Shown here: positions 15,132-23,565 of the stretch, one piece after another
Layout: each line of letters begins with the position of its first letter
Position numbering within the stretch: the first letter of the stretch is position 1
Assembly (NCBI GenBank): GCA_013349695.1
Contig: DUZD01000009.1
Location: forward strand, 1-26,502
Source of the DNA: Rhodospirillaceae bacterium
GTDB taxonomy: Bacteria > Pseudomonadota > Alphaproteobacteria > Rhodospirillales > 2-02-FULL-58-16
Direction: 5' to 3'
Length of the DNA: 26,502 nt
Notes under the pieces: model-generated
Told to the model about the DNA's origin: nothing
The model's database searches: none
Seen by the model: only the letters and a program-made list of their open reading frames with translations
Translations under genes and position numbers: made by a program

Positions 15132-16316
15132 TCAGGCTCCCCGGTCCGGCACCCCCAGCACCGTCTCCACCAACTTAGCCCAGTAGCTGGCGCCGATCGC
15201 CAATATCTCGTCGTTGAAGTCGAACGTCGAGGCGTGCAGCGGCGGCGAGCTTTCGCCGGCGCCGATCAGGACGTAGCAGCCGGGGACGCGCTCCAGCATG
15301 TAGGCGAAGTCCTCGGCGCCCATGTTGGGCGGAGCGTCGGCGTCGACGTTGTCGGCGCCGACCACGGCGGCGGCGGCGGCGGCGGCGGTTTCGGCTTCCT
15401 TGCGATGGTTGACCAGCGATGGATAGCGGCGCTCGTAACGAACCTCGGCGGCGACGCCGTGGGCGGCGGCGACGTGATCGGCGATCAGCCGCATCCTGGC
15501 CTCGATCATATCGCGCGTCGCCTCCAGGAACGAGCGCGTGGTGCCGCCAAGCACGGCGGTATCCGGGATCGTGTTGGTGGTCTCGCCGGCCCGCAACCGG
15601 GTCACCGTGAGCACCGCCGAATCGACCGGATTGGCGAGGCGGCTGACGATGGTCTGGAGGGCCGAGACCATCTCGCAGGCCGCCGGGATGGGATCGGCGC
15701 CCAAATGCGGCATGGCGGCGTGCCCCCCCCTGCCCGTGACGGTGATCTCGAAGATGTCGCAGGCGGCCTTCATGGCGCCGGCACGCAAGGCGAACCGGCC
15801 GACCGGCAGCCCCGGCCAGTTGTGCATTCCATAGACGCCATCGACGGGGAACTTGTCGAAAAGTCCGTCTTCGATCATCACCCGGCCGCCGCCTTCGATC
15901 TCCTCGGCCGGCTGGAATATGAAATGCACGGTCCCCTTGAAGCGGCGGGTTTCGGCCAGATAGCGCGCGGCGCCCAAGAGCATGGCGGCGTGGCCGTCGT
16001 GGCCGCAGGCGTGCATCTTGCCGCCGGCGGTGGATCGGTGGGCAAAATCATTGGCCTCGGAAACGCCCAGCGCGTCCATATCGGCGCGCAGGCCGATGGC
16101 CGGTCCGTCACCGCCCTCGATCGTTCCGACAACGCCGGTCACGGCCAGTCCGCGGTCGACCTGGATGCCGAATTCGCCAAGCTTGGCGGCAACGAAGCCG
16201 GCGGTGCGGCGTTCCTCGAAAGCGGTCTCGGGATGGGCGTGCAGGCGCCGCCGCCAGGCGGTCATGTCGGCGTGGAATTCGGCGATGCGGTCGATGACGG
16301 GCAAGGCGGCGCTCAT
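15132..16316 (-). CDS. M20 family amidohydrolase (hippurate hydrolase/aminoacylase type)
   Basis: This 394-residue cytoplasmic metallohydrolase cleaves N-acyl or similar amide bonds. It has RRRLHAHPETAFEE near the start and the metal-binding GLRADMDALG, MHACGHDGHAAMLLG and FQPAEE motifs. TGRGGHAAMPH marks the dimerisation/lid domain, and a terminal LHASTFDFND follows. Length is normal. I chose ATG 16316 (MSAALPVIDRI). An upstream ATG at 16337 and a TTG at 16364 add residues without family similarity. A run of eight alanines sits near residue 325 in a GCC/GCG-rich tract. The substrate cannot be told from sequence. It is divergent from nadB. Confidence 0.93.
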   Translation of the reverse strand: MSAALPVIDRIAEFHADMTAWRRRLHAHPETAFEERRTAGFVAAKLGEFGIQVDRGLAVTGVVGTIEGGDGPAIGLRADMDALGVSEANDFAHRSTAGGKMHACGHDGHAAMLLGAARYLAETRRFKGTVHFIFQPAEEIEGGGRVMIEDGLFDKFPVDGVYGMHNWPGLPVGRFALRAGAMKAACDIFEITVTGRGGHAAMPHLGADPIPAACEMVSALQTIVSRLANPVDSAVLTVTRLRAGETTNTIPDTAVLGGTTRSFLEATRDMIEARMRLIADHVAAAHGVAAEVRYERRYPSLVNHRKEAETAAAAAAAVVGADNVDADAPPNMGAEDFAYMLERVPGCYVLIGAGESSPPLHASTFDFNDEILAIGASYWAKLVETVLGVPDRGA

Positions 16317-16456
16317 ACCAAGGATCGATAGAGTCATCCTTCCAGATACCCGGCCGACGATCAATGCAGGAAATTCGCGGCAAGGGACGGTTTCCGGTTG
16401 ACCCGGGCCGTCGACAGCGGCAGCTTCCCTTTCGGCGTAACGGAAAGGCTTGGCGC

Positions 16457-18100
16457 ATGGAGCGGAAACGAATTTTTGACGTCATCGTCATCGGCAGCGG
16501 CGCCGCCGGCCTTGGTTTGACGCTGGAAGTGGCTCCCCACGCGTCCGTCGCGGTGTTGTCGAAGGGGCGGCTCGAGGAGAACAACACCTACTACGCCCAA
16601 GGCGGCATCGCCGCCGTCCTCGATGAAAAGGATTCCTTCGAATCCCATATCCAGGACACATTGAACGCGGGAGCTGGTCTCTGCGACGAGGAAGTGGTCC
16701 GCTTCGTGGTCGAGAACGGCGCCGAGGCGATCCACCGGCTGGCCGGGCTGGGAGTCGGATTCAGTCGCCGGAGCGACAGCGCCGGCGACCGAAACTTCCA
16801 CTTGACTCGCGAAGGCGGACACAGCCACCGCCGCATCGTTCACGCCGCCGACGCCACCGGCAAGGCCATCGAAACGACGTTGATCGGGCAAGCCCGTTCC
16901 CTGGCCGGCGTCACCTTGCTGGAATACCACAACGCCGTCGACCTCATCCGCGACCAGCAAAAGGACGGCGGGCGTTGCGTCGGCGTCTACGCCTTCGACG
17001 GGCGGCGGGGAAAAGTCGAAGCCTATGGCGCCCGCGCCGTCGTTCTGGCGACGGGCGGCACCAGCAAGGTCTACCTTTACACGAGCAATCCCGACGTCTC
17101 CACCGGCGACGGCATCGCCCTCGCCTGGCGGACCGGGTGCCGGGTGGCGAATATGGAGTTCATCCAGTTCCACCCGACCTGTCTCTATCATCAGGACGCC
17201 AAATCCTTCCTCGTCACCGAAGCGGTCAGGGGCGAAGGGGGCAAGCTTCTGCTGCCCGATGGAACCCGTTTCATGGACGATTTCGACAAGGGCGGGGAAC
17301 TCGCCACCCGCGACATCGTCGCCCGCGCCATCGACCACGAAATGAAACGCCTCGGCATCGACTGCGTTTATCTCGACATCAGCCACAGGGACGCCGATTT
17401 CATCAAGAGCCATTTCCCGACGGTTTACGAGCGCTGCCGGCAATTCGGATTCGACATGGCCAACGAGCCGGTACCCGTGGTCCCCGCCGCCCACTACACA
17501 TGCGGCGGCGTCGCCACGGACATCGACGGGCGCACGGACTTGGAAGGACTTTACGCCGTCGGCGAGGTCGCCTGGACCGGACTGCACGGCGCCAACCGCA
17601 TCGCCAGCAACTCGTTGCTGGAATGCCTGGTGATGTCCTCGGCCGCCGGCCGGGACATTGTCCGGCGGCTGCCGGAAATCGCCGATCCGCCGGACTTGCG
17701 GCCTTGGGACGAAAGCTCGGTGGAGGATTCCGACGAGGAAGTCGTTGTCTCCCACAACTGGGACGAACTGCGCCGTTTCATGTGGGACTACGTCGGCATC
17801 GTGCGCACCACCAAGCGCCTGCGGCGAGCCAAGCGGCGAGTCGACCTGCTGCTCGCGGAAATCGCCGAATACTACGGCAATTTCCGTATCACCAACGACC
17901 TTTTGGAGCTGAGGAACCTGGCTCAGGTCGCCAGCCTCATCATCCGCTCGGCCCTCAAGCGCCGGGAGAGCCGCGGCCTTCACTACATTCTCGATTACCC
18001 GCGGCCAGACGACAGCGCCCCGCCCCGGAACACCGTGCTGGATCCCGCCGCTCTGGACGACAACGGCATGGACGCCGTCAGCCCAAGGCAAGACCGTTGA
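16457..18100 (+). CDS. nadB: L-aspartate oxidase
   Basis: This 547-residue FAD enzyme oxidises L-aspartate to iminoaspartate, the first step of de novo NAD synthesis. It opens with the dinucleotide-binding motif VIVIGSGAAGLGLTLE and continues with NNTYYAQGGIAAVL. The active-site region holds REGGHSHRRIVHAADATGKA and EFIQFHPTCL, followed by VTEAVRGEGGKLL. The arginine/histidine-containing VPAAHYTCGGVATD and LHGANRIASNSLLECLV motifs complete the succinate-dehydrogenase-like fold. ATG 16457 has GGAAAGG upstream. A 31-residue upstream extension of the frame is unlikely to be translated. nadA and nadC are not next to it. The HAD phosphatase gene begins about 23 bases after its stop, so the two may be cotranscribed. 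Confidence 0.96.
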   Translation: MERKRIFDVIVIGSGAAGLGLTLEVAPHASVAVLSKGRLEENNTYYAQGGIAAVLDEKDSFESHIQDTLNAGAGLCDEEVVRFVVENGAEAIHRLAGLGVGFSRRSDSAGDRNFHLTREGGHSHRRIVHAADATGKAIETTLIGQARSLAGVTLLEYHNAVDLIRDQQKDGGRCVGVYAFDGRRGKVEAYGARAVVLATGGTSKVYLYTSNPDVSTGDGIALAWRTGCRVANMEFIQFHPTCLYHQDAKSFLVTEAVRGEGGKLLLPDGTRFMDDFDKGGELATRDIVARAIDHEMKRLGIDCVYLDISHRDADFIKSHFPTVYERCRQFGFDMANEPVPVVPAAHYTCGGVATDIDGRTDLEGLYAVGEVAWTGLHGANRIASNSLLECLVMSSAAGRDIVRRLPEIADPPDLRPWDESSVEDSDEEVVVSHNWDELRRFMWDYVGIVRTTKRLRRAKRRVDLLLAEIAEYYGNFRITNDLLELRNLAQVASLIIRSALKRRESRGLHYILDYPRPDDSAPPRNTVLDPAALDDNGMDAVSPRQDR

Positions 18101-18123
18101 CGTTCACCGGCCACGGGCCAGCC

Positions 18124-18786
18124 ATGGACCTGCCGGCGGGAGCATCGATCGGCGCCGACGGGGTGTGGTCCCAGGTCCTCGACCGACCCGAGGGAGCGCC
18201 CAGGCGAGCCGGCCTGTTTCTCGACCGCGACGGCGCCATCGTCGAGGAAGTCGATTACCTGCACAGGCCCGGCGATGTCCGGCTGATCCCCGGCGCCGCC
18301 CAAGTCATCGCCCAGGCCAACCGCCTGGGCGTCCCCGTGGTCATCGTCACCAACCAGTCCGGCATCGCCCGCGGGCTTTACGGCTGGGACGAGTTCATCG
18401 CCGTCGAAAAGAAGGTTGACGATGAACTGGCGGCGGCTGGAGCCTTCGTCAACGGCGTTTTCGCCTGTCCGCATCATCGCCAAGGCAGCCCTCCCCACGA
18501 TCACCCGGACCATCCGGCTCGCAAGCCCAATCCGGGCATGTTGCTGGCCGCCGCCGACAGGCTTGGCCTCGACCTTGCCGTCTCGTGGATCGTTGGCGAC
18601 CGGGCCACCGACCTGCTGGCTGGAAAGAACGCCGGGCTCGCCGGGGGGGTGCATGTTCTCACCGGCCACGGCGCCGACCAGGGGGAACGGGAAACGGCGC
18701 TGGCGTTGGCGGAAGATGGCTTCCGGGTATCGGGCGGGCGCGCCATGGCCGATGCCTTGACTATGCTGCCGTTGTTAAAGGGGTAG
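18124..18786 (+). CDS. HAD-IIIA phosphatase, GmhB-like
   Basis: The 220-residue protein resembles D-glycero-D-manno-heptose-1,7-bisphosphate 7-phosphatase and the histidinol-phosphate phosphatase group. HAD motif I is LFLDRDGAIVEE (Asp34, Asp36), motif II VIVTNQSGIARG, the lysine ARKPNPGM, and motif IV WIVGDRATDLLAGKNAG. Instead of the zinc-binding Cys set normal for GmhB (CPHH plus two further cysteines), it has only CPHH followed by a histidine-rich loop HDHPDH. The specificity could therefore differ. A 29-residue N-terminal extension precedes motif I. ATG 18124 is used. A TTG at 18097 would overlap the nadB stop. A role in LPS-type heptose synthesis is possible but not shown. Confidence 0.82.
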   Translation: MDLPAGASIGADGVWSQVLDRPEGAPRRAGLFLDRDGAIVEEVDYLHRPGDVRLIPGAAQVIAQANRLGVPVVIVTNQSGIARGLYGWDEFIAVEKKVDDELAAAGAFVNGVFACPHHRQGSPPHDHPDHPARKPNPGMLLAAADRLGLDLAVSWIVGDRATDLLAGKNAGLAGGVHVLTGHGADQGERETALALAEDGFRVSGGRAMADALTMLPLLKG

Positions 18787-19044
18787 AATCTTGGAGCGCA
18801 TCGGGATTGATGACAAGAAATGGGTTTCATGACTGACGGAGAACTTTGGATGGGAGGTGTCGCCAGCTTGGCCACCTTCCGAAAACCGCAGAATTCCGCC
18901 ATTTTGGCTACGTGGTGCCTGTTGCGGACATTCGCCTCTGCCGAATTCCACTTGAAACGACGAAGAGCCCATAATATGTGCTTCTAGAAGAGCCCATAAT
19001 GTGCTTCTATATGACACTTGCTCTCGGTCGTGGAAGCGGATGGT
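18787..19044. other. nuoA upstream region
   Basis: This 258-base gap precedes the nuo operon and must contain its promoter, unless transcription enters from nadB. It has no clear sigma70 pair. It holds the immediate 25/23-bp duplication at 18963-19010. Confidence 0.4.
18963..19010. repeat. tandem duplication upstream of nuoA
   Basis: AAGAGCCCATAATATGTGCTTC (18963-18984, plus TAG) is followed immediately by a second copy starting at 18988 that lacks one AT dinucleotide. The second copy ends 34 bases before the nuoA ATG. Each copy has a CATAAT that could act as a -10 element, but no -35 is correctly spaced. Confidence 0.8.
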
Positions 19045-19416
19045 ATGACTGAAAATCTTTTGGATTATCTACCCATCATTCTGATGACGGGATTGGTGGC
19101 CTTTCTGGCCATGCTCATCCTGTTCGTTTCCTCGCTGGTCCGTCCCGCCAATCCCTACCCCGCAAAGAACCAGCCCTACGAATGCGGGGTCGATCCCTTC
19201 GGCCAGGCGTCGGTGGGAAAGTTCAAGGTCCACTATTTTGTAATTGCCATACTTTTTATCGTTTTCGATATTGAAACGATGTTCTTGTTTCCGTGGGCCG
19301 TCGTCCTCAAGGACATCGGCCTTTTCGGTTACATAGAGATGTTCATATTCATATTTCTGCTTTTGGTCGGTTATATCTACGCATGGGCGAAAGGGGCCTT
19401 GGATTGGGAGTTCTAG
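19045..19416 (+). CDS. nuoA: NADH-quinone oxidoreductase subunit A
   Basis: The 123-residue membrane subunit belongs to the proton-pumping module of complex I, next to the quinone channel. Three transmembrane helices are visible at about residues 9-31, 62-86 and 93-116. The conserved loop contains YECGVDPFG, and helix 2 begins FDIETMFLFPWA. ATG 19045 gives a normal-length product. The frame is open further upstream to a TTG at 19018, which I discount. It is the first gene of a tightly packed operon. Its last 34 bases overlap nuoB if the ATG at 19383 is the nuoB start. Confidence 0.95.
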   Translation: MTENLLDYLPIILMTGLVAFLAMLILFVSSLVRPANPYPAKNQPYECGVDPFGQASVGKFKVHYFVIAILFIVFDIETMFLFPWAVVLKDIGLFGYIEMFIFIFLLLVGYIYAWAKGALDWEF

Positions 19417-19907
19417 AGGGCCGATTTCCGAACAATATTCTGTTCACCACAGTGGACAGCGTTATCAACTGGAGCCGCCGCTCCGCCCTCTGGCCGGAGA
19501 CCTTCGGGATCGCCTGCTGCGCCATCGAGATGCTCGCCTCGGGGTGCGCGCGATACGATCTGGACCGCTTCGGGATCGTCTTCCGGGCCTCGCCGCGCCA
19601 GTCCGACGTGATGGTAATCGCCGGCACCGTGACCAAGAAGTTCGCCCCCGTCGTGAAGCTGCTCTACGACCAGATGACGGAACCCCGCTGGGTGATCGCC
19701 ATGGGGACCTGCGCCATTTCCGGCGGCGTCTACAACACTTACGCGGTGGTCCAGGGATCCGAGCTCATCGTCCCCGTTGACGTGTATGTTCCGGGTTGCC
19801 CGCCGCGACCGGAAGCTCTCATGCACGGCTTTCTTCTGCTCCAGGAGAAGATCAAGAAGGCCAAGGTGCTCAGGCGGCCCGATGAGGAGACGGCGGGGTC
19901 GGCGTGA
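19383..19907 (+). CDS. nuoB: NADH-quinone oxidoreductase subunit B
   Basis: The 174-residue subunit carries iron-sulfur cluster N2, the last electron donor to quinone. The ligands are Cys45 and Cys46 (FGIACCAIEM), Cys110 (MGTCAISGG) and Cys139 (VPGCPPRPE). The core begins VLEGRFPNNILFTTVDSVIN. ATG 19383 overlaps nuoA by 34 bases. A TTG at 19404 would give a slightly shorter product that overlaps less, and I cannot decide between them. Its TGA overlaps the GTG start of nuoCD by two bases, implying coupled translation. It docks against NuoCD in the connecting arm. Confidence 0.95.
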   Translation: MGERGLGLGVLEGRFPNNILFTTVDSVINWSRRSALWPETFGIACCAIEMLASGCARYDLDRFGIVFRASPRQSDVMVIAGTVTKKFAPVVKLLYDQMTEPRWVIAMGTCAISGGVYNTYAVVQGSELIVPVDVYVPGCPPRPEALMHGFLLLQEKIKKAKVLRRPDEETAGSA

Positions 19908-21673
19908 GCGAACCGGACTTCCGCGCCAGGATCGAGGAGCGCTTCGCGGGGCGAGTAAGAGAGGCTTACTCGTCCCATGGCATGTTGACCCTGGTGGTCG
20001 ACAAGGAAATCATCGGCGAGCTATGCCGGTTCCTCAAGGAGGACGGGGACAACCGCTTCGATTACCTGTCCGACCTCTGCGGCGTCGATTACCATCCCGA
20101 CACCCCGCGTTTCGAGGTCGTCTACCACCTGTACTCCATTCCCCATCGACACCGGCTGCGGCTCAAGTGCCGGCTCGGCGAGGACGAGAGCATTCCCTCG
20201 GTGACCGCGGTCTGGGGCACCGCCGGGTGGCACGAGCGCGAGGCCTACGACATGTACGGGATCGTCTTCGATGGCCATCCCGATCTCAGGCGGATCTACA
20301 TGTGGGAGGGCTTCGAGGGCTACCCCCTGCGCAAGGATTTCCCGGTACGCGGCTACAAGGACGATTACAACCCCTTCGGCGAGGAGGAAGCGGAGCGGCC
20401 GGCCTCGCAAGCGAGGGCCTCGGCGGCCGGGCAGCATAGCAAACCGCCGCGCTTTCATCAGAGTATCGCGACGGCCCGGGTGGAGCCCGAGGGAGGGGCC
20501 AGGGCGACCAAGGAGATGTTCCTCAACCTCGGCCCCCAGCACCCCAGCACCCATGGGGTGTTGCAACTGGTGCTCGATCTCGAGGGCGAGATCATCGAGC
20601 GCGTCGACCCCATCATCGGCTACCTGCACCGCGGAACCGAGAAACTGGCCGAGGGATTCACCTATACCCAGGTGTTTCCGCTCACCGACCGCCTCGACTA
20701 CCTCTGCCAGCCGTCCAACAACCAGGCCTACGCGCTGGCCGTCGAGAAGCTCCTGGGCATCGAGGCGCCGGAACGGGCCCAGTACATCCGCGTCATGATG
20801 ACGGAACTGTCGCGCATATCGGGACATCTCCTGATCTCCGGCGCCCTGCCCATGGACCTGGGGGCGCTGACCGCCCTGCTCTACACGATGCGCGAGCGCG
20901 AGATGATCCTGGACCTGCTGGAGATGATCACCGGCGCCCGCATGCATACCTCGTACTGCCGGGTCGGCGGCGTGCGCGAGGACCTGCCCGAGGGGTTTGT
21001 CGAGCGCGCCGAGGAGTTTTGCCGGATTTTTCCGCGGCGAATCGTCGACTACGAGCGGCTGGTCGCCGAGAACCGGATGTTCCTGAAGCGGACCAGGGGC
21101 ATCGGCGTGATCTCGGCGGAGAACGCCATCGATCTCGGCCTCGGCGGCCCCAACCTGCGGGGCTCGGGCGTCGACTGGGACATGCGGCGGGACAATCCAT
21201 ACGAGATCTACGACCGCCTGGACTTCGACGTCATCGTGCGCGACGGCGGCGATTGCTACGACCGCTGGGAATGCCGCATGGAAGAAATGAAAGTAAGTGT
21301 GAAAATCATCGAACAATGCCTTCGCCAAATGCCGGACGGCCCGGTCAAGGTCGATATGCCCGAGATCGCCTTCCCCTTGGACAAGCAACTGGTCAAGTCC
21401 TCGATGGAAGCGTTGATCCACCATTTCAAGGTCGCGGCGCACGGCTTCAAGGTCCCCAAGGGCGAGGCGTACTCGAGCATCGAGGCGCCGAAGGGAGAGC
21501 TGGGCTTTTACATAATCAGCGACGGCAGCGAGAAACCCTTCCGGGTGAAGGTGCGGGCGCCGTCCTTCATCAACCTTCAAGCCCTTCACTTGATCGCCAA
21601 AAACGGATACATAGCCGACATTATCGCCTTCCTGGGCAGCCTGGATCCGGTCATGGCGGAAGTTGACAAATAA
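19904..21673 (+). CDS. nuoCD: fused NADH-quinone oxidoreductase subunits C and D
   Basis: A single 589-residue protein joins NuoC (30-kDa, about residues 1-160, with WHEREAYDMYGIVFDGHPD and LRKDFP) to NuoD (49-kDa, from about residue 204, beginning MFLNLGPQHPSTHGVLQL). A linker of about 40 polar residues (165-204) joins them. The D half lines the quinone pocket together with NuoB. Motifs IIGYLHRGTEKLAE, the conserved His pair of HPSTHG and the C-terminal DPVMAEVDK are present. The start is GTG 19904, overlapping the nuoB stop. CD fusion is usual in Gammaproteobacteria and some other phyla, but not in typical alphaproteobacterial operons, where C and D are separate genes. Confidence 0.96.
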   Translation: MSEPDFRARIEERFAGRVREAYSSHGMLTLVVDKEIIGELCRFLKEDGDNRFDYLSDLCGVDYHPDTPRFEVVYHLYSIPHRHRLRLKCRLGEDESIPSVTAVWGTAGWHEREAYDMYGIVFDGHPDLRRIYMWEGFEGYPLRKDFPVRGYKDDYNPFGEEEAERPASQARASAAGQHSKPPRFHQSIATARVEPEGGARATKEMFLNLGPQHPSTHGVLQLVLDLEGEIIERVDPIIGYLHRGTEKLAEGFTYTQVFPLTDRLDYLCQPSNNQAYALAVEKLLGIEAPERAQYIRVMMTELSRISGHLLISGALPMDLGALTALLYTMREREMILDLLEMITGARMHTSYCRVGGVREDLPEGFVERAEEFCRIFPRRIVDYERLVAENRMFLKRTRGIGVISAENAIDLGLGGPNLRGSGVDWDMRRDNPYEIYDRLDFDVIVRDGGDCYDRWECRMEEMKVSVKIIEQCLRQMPDGPVKVDMPEIAFPLDKQLVKSSMEALIHHFKVAAHGFKVPKGEAYSSIEAPKGELGFYIISDGSEKPFRVKVRAPSFINLQALHLIAKNGYIADIIAFLGSLDPVMAEVDK

Positions 21674-21692
21674 TCATTCGGAGTCCCGGCAA

Positions 21693-22211
21693 TTGTCCGA
21701 CTTGAAAGCAAAGATCGAAGAGACGGCCGGCCACTTTCCAAGCCGGCGTTCGGCCATCATGCCGGCGCTTTTTCTGGCGCAGGAACAGTATGGCTCCATT
21801 ACCAATGACGCGATGGAGGAGGTGGCCGATATCCTCGGGGTTCCAAAGGTGTGGATTTTCGAGATCGCCAACTTCTATACCATGTACAACAAGGAACCGG
21901 TCGGCAAGTTCCACATTCAGGTATGCACCAACCTTTCCTGCATGCTCCGCGAGGCCGACGGCATCGTCGCTCGTCTGGAAGAACAAATCGGCGTCAAGAC
22001 CGGGGAAACCACGGCGGACGGCATGTTTACCCTTAGCGCCGTCGAATGCCTGGGATCCTGCGGCACGGCGCCGATGATGCAGGTCAACAAAACCTATTAC
22101 GAGGACCTGACGGTGGAAGGAATCGACGAAATCCTCAAAGAACTTCGAGAAAAGGCGGGAAACGGCGGTGAACGCCGCCGCCATGACGCCAACGGCGGGG
22201 ATCGTGATTAG
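21693..22211 (+). CDS. nuoE: NADH-quinone oxidoreductase subunit E
   Basis: The 172-residue thioredoxin-like subunit binds [2Fe-2S] cluster N1a in the NADH dehydrogenase module. The ligands are two cysteines in QVCTNLSCML and two in ECLGSCG (Cys78, 83, 119, 123), the family spacing Cys-x4-Cys and Cys-x3-Cys. The start is TTG 21693, chosen because GGAG lies about ten bases upstream. A TTG at 21663, overlapping the nuoCD stop, would add ten residues. No suitable ATG exists before the conserved core. It ends with a short Arg/Gly-rich tail, two bases before nuoF. Confidence 0.93.
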   Translation: MSDLKAKIEETAGHFPSRRSAIMPALFLAQEQYGSITNDAMEEVADILGVPKVWIFEIANFYTMYNKEPVGKFHIQVCTNLSCMLREADGIVARLEEQIGVKTGETTADGMFTLSAVECLGSCGTAPMMQVNKTYYEDLTVEGIDEILKELREKAGNGGERRRHDANGGDRD

Positions 22212-22213
22212 CG

Positions 22214-23479
22214 ATGACTGAAAGAGTCCTGTTGAAGAACACCGCGAACCCGGATTTCCACCGGATCGACGCCTGCCTGGCGGCCGAGGGATACCAGGGC
22301 TTGACCAAGGCGCTCAGGAAGTTCAGCCCCGAGGAGATCATTCAATTGGTCACCGATTCCAAACTGAGGGGGCGGGGCGGCGCCGGTTTTGCGACGGGCC
22401 TCAAATGGAGCTTCGTTCCCAAGGAAACGGAGCGCCCCAAATACCTGTGCTGCAACGCCGACGAGGGAGAACCGGGCACATTCAAGGATCGGGAGATCAT
22501 CGAGAAAGACCCCCATATACTCATTGAGGGCATGGCCATCGCGGCCTACGCCCTCGGCGTGGAAACCGGCTACATTTATGTCCGGGGGGAGTTCGACTTC
22601 GGCGCAAGAAGGCTCGAGGAGGCCATAAGGGAAGCCTACCGGGAAGGATACCTCGGCAAGAACATCCGCGCCTCCGGATTCAATTTCGACCTCCACGTGT
22701 TCCGGGGCGCCGGCGCCTATATCTGCGGCGAGGAAACCGCCCTTATCGAGTCCATCGAGGGCAAACGGGGACAGCCCCGCTTGAAGCCGCCGTTTCCGGC
22801 GATCGAGGGTCTCTATGGGTGCCCCACCGTGGTCAACAACGTCGAGACGCTGGCCTGCATTCCCCACATCCTTCTGCGCGGCGCCGATTGGTTCAAAGGC
22901 ATCGGTCCCGAGGACAGCCCCGGCACCAAACTGTACTGCCTCAGCGGCCATGTCCGAAATCCCGGGGTCTACGAACTTCCCATGGGGATCGCACTCAGGC
23001 ACCTGGTCGAGAAGCACGGCGGCGGGACCCATTCTGGAAAGAAGATCAAGGCCGTCATTCCCGGCGGCGTGAGCGCCCCCATGCTACCGGAGAGCGACCT
23101 GGACATCGACATGGATTTCGCCTCCCTGGCCGCCGCCGGCACCATGCTCGGTTCGGGCGGTGTCATCGTCATGGACGAAACCACGTGCATCGTGCGCGTC
23201 GCCATGCGCACCATTGGATTCTTCCACCACGAATCCTGCGGCAAGTGCACGCCCTGCCGCGATGGCTTATACTGGGCGTCGAAGCTCTTGAAACGGCTCG
23301 AGGCGGGAAAGGGAAAGAAAGGGGATGTGGAGGAACTGGAAAGGCTATGCGGCAATATTTTCGGCAACACCTTCTGCCCCCTAGGCGACGGCGCCGCCAT
23401 GGCGCTTCGCGCCGCCATCAAGCATTTCCGGGACGAGTTCGTCTATCACGTCGAAAAGGGAAAGTGCATGGTTTCCTGA
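22214..23479 (+). CDS. nuoF: NADH-quinone oxidoreductase subunit F
   Basis: The 421-residue subunit binds NADH and FMN and carries [4Fe-4S] cluster N3, so it is where electrons enter complex I. The FMN/NADH site has RGRGGAGFATGLKW (52-65) and CNADEGEPGTFKDRE (80-94), plus GAGAYICGEETALIESIEG. The N3 ligands are Cys342, Cys345, Cys348 (ESCGKCTPCRDG) and Cys388 (FCPLGD). Length and motifs are normal. ATG 22214 lies two bases after the nuoE stop, with only a distant G-rich site, so coupling is likely. An 86-base gap separates it from nuoG. Confidence 0.97.
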   Translation: MTERVLLKNTANPDFHRIDACLAAEGYQGLTKALRKFSPEEIIQLVTDSKLRGRGGAGFATGLKWSFVPKETERPKYLCCNADEGEPGTFKDREIIEKDPHILIEGMAIAAYALGVETGYIYVRGEFDFGARRLEEAIREAYREGYLGKNIRASGFNFDLHVFRGAGAYICGEETALIESIEGKRGQPRLKPPFPAIEGLYGCPTVVNNVETLACIPHILLRGADWFKGIGPEDSPGTKLYCLSGHVRNPGVYELPMGIALRHLVEKHGGGTHSGKKIKAVIPGGVSAPMLPESDLDIDMDFASLAAAGTMLGSGGVIVMDETTCIVRVAMRTIGFFHHESCGKCTPCRDGLYWASKLLKRLEAGKGKKGDVEELERLCGNIFGNTFCPLGDGAAMALRAAIKHFRDEFVYHVEKGKCMVS

Positions 23480-23565
23480 TGGATCGGTCGGGTTCTCGTA
23501 TGCCGCCGCAAACGGGGAAGCGCCCTCCGCTTAGGGAAGCCAGCTGATCGGGCATGGTTTGAATC

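Noticed and set aside
15234..16331. Plus-strand 365-codon open frame
   Set aside because: It is antisense to the well-supported M20 hydrolase and made of Gly/Ala/His/Asp-rich low-information sequence.
16317..16364. Extended start of the M20 hydrolase and of nadB in the divergent region
   Set aside because: The extra residues on both strands lack similarity to their families, and the internal ATGs give normal lengths.
16361..18091. Minus-strand 576-codon open frame opposite nadB
   Set aside because: It has no motifs. nadB on the other strand has complete L-aspartate oxidase signatures.
20021..21589. Minus-strand 522-codon open frame opposite nuoCD
   Set aside because: It is a shadow of nuoCD, an artefact of high GC third positions.
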